DNA of 64,000 nucleotides from Nitrospira sp. CG24B (GTDB taxonomy: Bacteria > Nitrospirota > Nitrospiria > Nitrospirales > Nitrospiraceae): positions 1,072,176-1,136,175 of the forward strand of contig NEWS02000004.1 of NCBI GenBank assembly GCA_002869845.2, read 5' to 3'. The notes beneath the pieces were generated by a model, which saw only the letters and a list, made by a program, of their open reading frames with translations, was not told the origin of the DNA and did no database searches. Made by a program: the position numbers and the translations under genes. Positions 63,551-64,000 of the stretch are shown here, piece by piece (the first letter of the stretch is position 1; the number at the start of each line of letters is the position of its first letter).

Positions 63551-63778
63551 TTAGGATGCTCCGCCCCCGATAAAACTCATAATCTCCACTCGATCGCCAT
63601 CTTTCAGTAGCCGCTGATCAAACACCGCACGATCCAGAATCTCCAGATTCAGCTCGACTGCGACCCGCTCATTTTTGATGTCTAACTCACTCAATAATTC
63701 CGAGACCGTCGCACCACTACGCCACGTCCGCGCCTCACCGTTCACATGGATTTTAATGGCATGCTGCACACCTGTCAT
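63551..63778 (-). CDS. thiS: sulfur carrier protein ThiS
   Basis: 75 residues of the beta-grasp fold (I-K-I-H-V-N-G-E; R-V-A-V-E-L-N; D-G-D-R-V-E-I-M-S-F-I-G-G-G). Most ThiS end in Gly-Gly, whose carboxylate is thiocarboxylated. This one ends G-G-G-A-S, two residues after the glycines. It may need trimming, or the extra residues may be tolerated. It sits 9 bp upstream of thiG. No TPP riboswitch motif was found in the 222 bp upstream. Confidence 0.88.
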   Translation of the reverse strand: MTGVQHAIKIHVNGEARTWRSGATVSELLSELDIKNERVAVELNLEILDRAVFDQRLLKDGDRVEIMSFIGGGAS

Positions 63779-64000
63779 CCTATGGGACTGGAAATCACAA
63801 AGTCAATGAAGCGACTGAAAGTGGCATCTGCCACCTATGTCACTGGTTCGGCTAGGCAGGCGGAACAGACAAGAACAAGGGATGGGCCAGGATCTATCGA
63901 GCCGGCTCCTTGCCCCTCATTCCTCAACGAGAGCCACTTACAGGTCGGGTGGAAGACCGGCTTTTAACGCCACTGGTTTATAACCTTGCACCAACGGCGC

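Noticed and set aside
63779..64000. TPP riboswitch upstream of thiS
   Set aside because: No CTGAGA or the paired conserved segments were found on the minus strand in this stretch.

Overview
The window most probably comes from a Nitrospira-type bacterium (phylum Nitrospirota). It combines a Gram-negative envelope programme (BamA, Skp/OmpH chaperones, lipid A and Kdo enzymes, MsbA) with an actinobacterial-style Pup-proteasome locus (Mpa/ARC, Dop, PrcB, PrcA, PafA). That combination is typical of Nitrospira and Leptospirillum. The assignment is by gene content only. No rRNA, tRNA, CRISPR array or transposase was seen.

Region 1 (about 1-24,250, all minus strand) is a surface-polysaccharide cluster read right to left. 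It starts with a NusG/RfaH-like antiterminator and a Nudix hydrolase. A Wzx-like flippase, glycosyltransferases and a cobalamin-type radical SAM protein follow. Next is a nucleotide-sugar block: a GHMP sugar kinase (HddA-like), a GDP-fucose-synthase-like epimerase, a two-subunit TPP enzyme, a ColD-like PLP protein with His-His where the aminotransferase lysine should be, an HddC-like nucleotidyltransferase and an SDR epimerase. A Wzm/Wzt ABC exporter follows. The last part holds a glycosyltransferase, a stand-alone TIR-like protein, a 1,160-residue B12-radical SAM protein, an SDR and further glycosyltransferases. A short module (about 50-60 residues) recurs seven times in three of these last proteins.

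Region 2 (24,300-43,000, minus strand) is the LPS core, lipid A and outer-membrane assembly block: bamA, two skp/ompH paralogues, fabZ, lpxA, lpxI, a Gfo/Idh oxidoreductase, lpxB, msbA, a DUF374 acyltransferase (frameshifted at an A9 tract), waaA, lpxK, a waaF-gmhB fusion, a methyltransferase, two more family 9 glycosyltransferases and a winged-helix regulator. A good sigma70-like promoter lies upstream of bamA. No lpxD is present.

Region 3 (43,480-51,350, plus strand) carries galU, lon, thiL, a DUF2062 membrane protein, an HD-domain phosphohydrolase, a small secreted protein and an uncertain ORF. Region 4 (51,445-54,290) has a NarL-type two-component pair facing a MarR regulator, with a palindromic operator candidate between them, and a small membrane protein. 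Region 5 (54,590-63,780, minus strand) holds thiS-thiG, thiE and then mpa-dop-prcB-prcA-pafA, ending in an M23 peptidase gene. No Pup/UBact gene is visible in the locus.

Four copies of an 80-125 bp imperfect inverted repeat sit at the stop codons of four minus-strand genes, always in the same orientation. Each carries a short open frame for a similar peptide.
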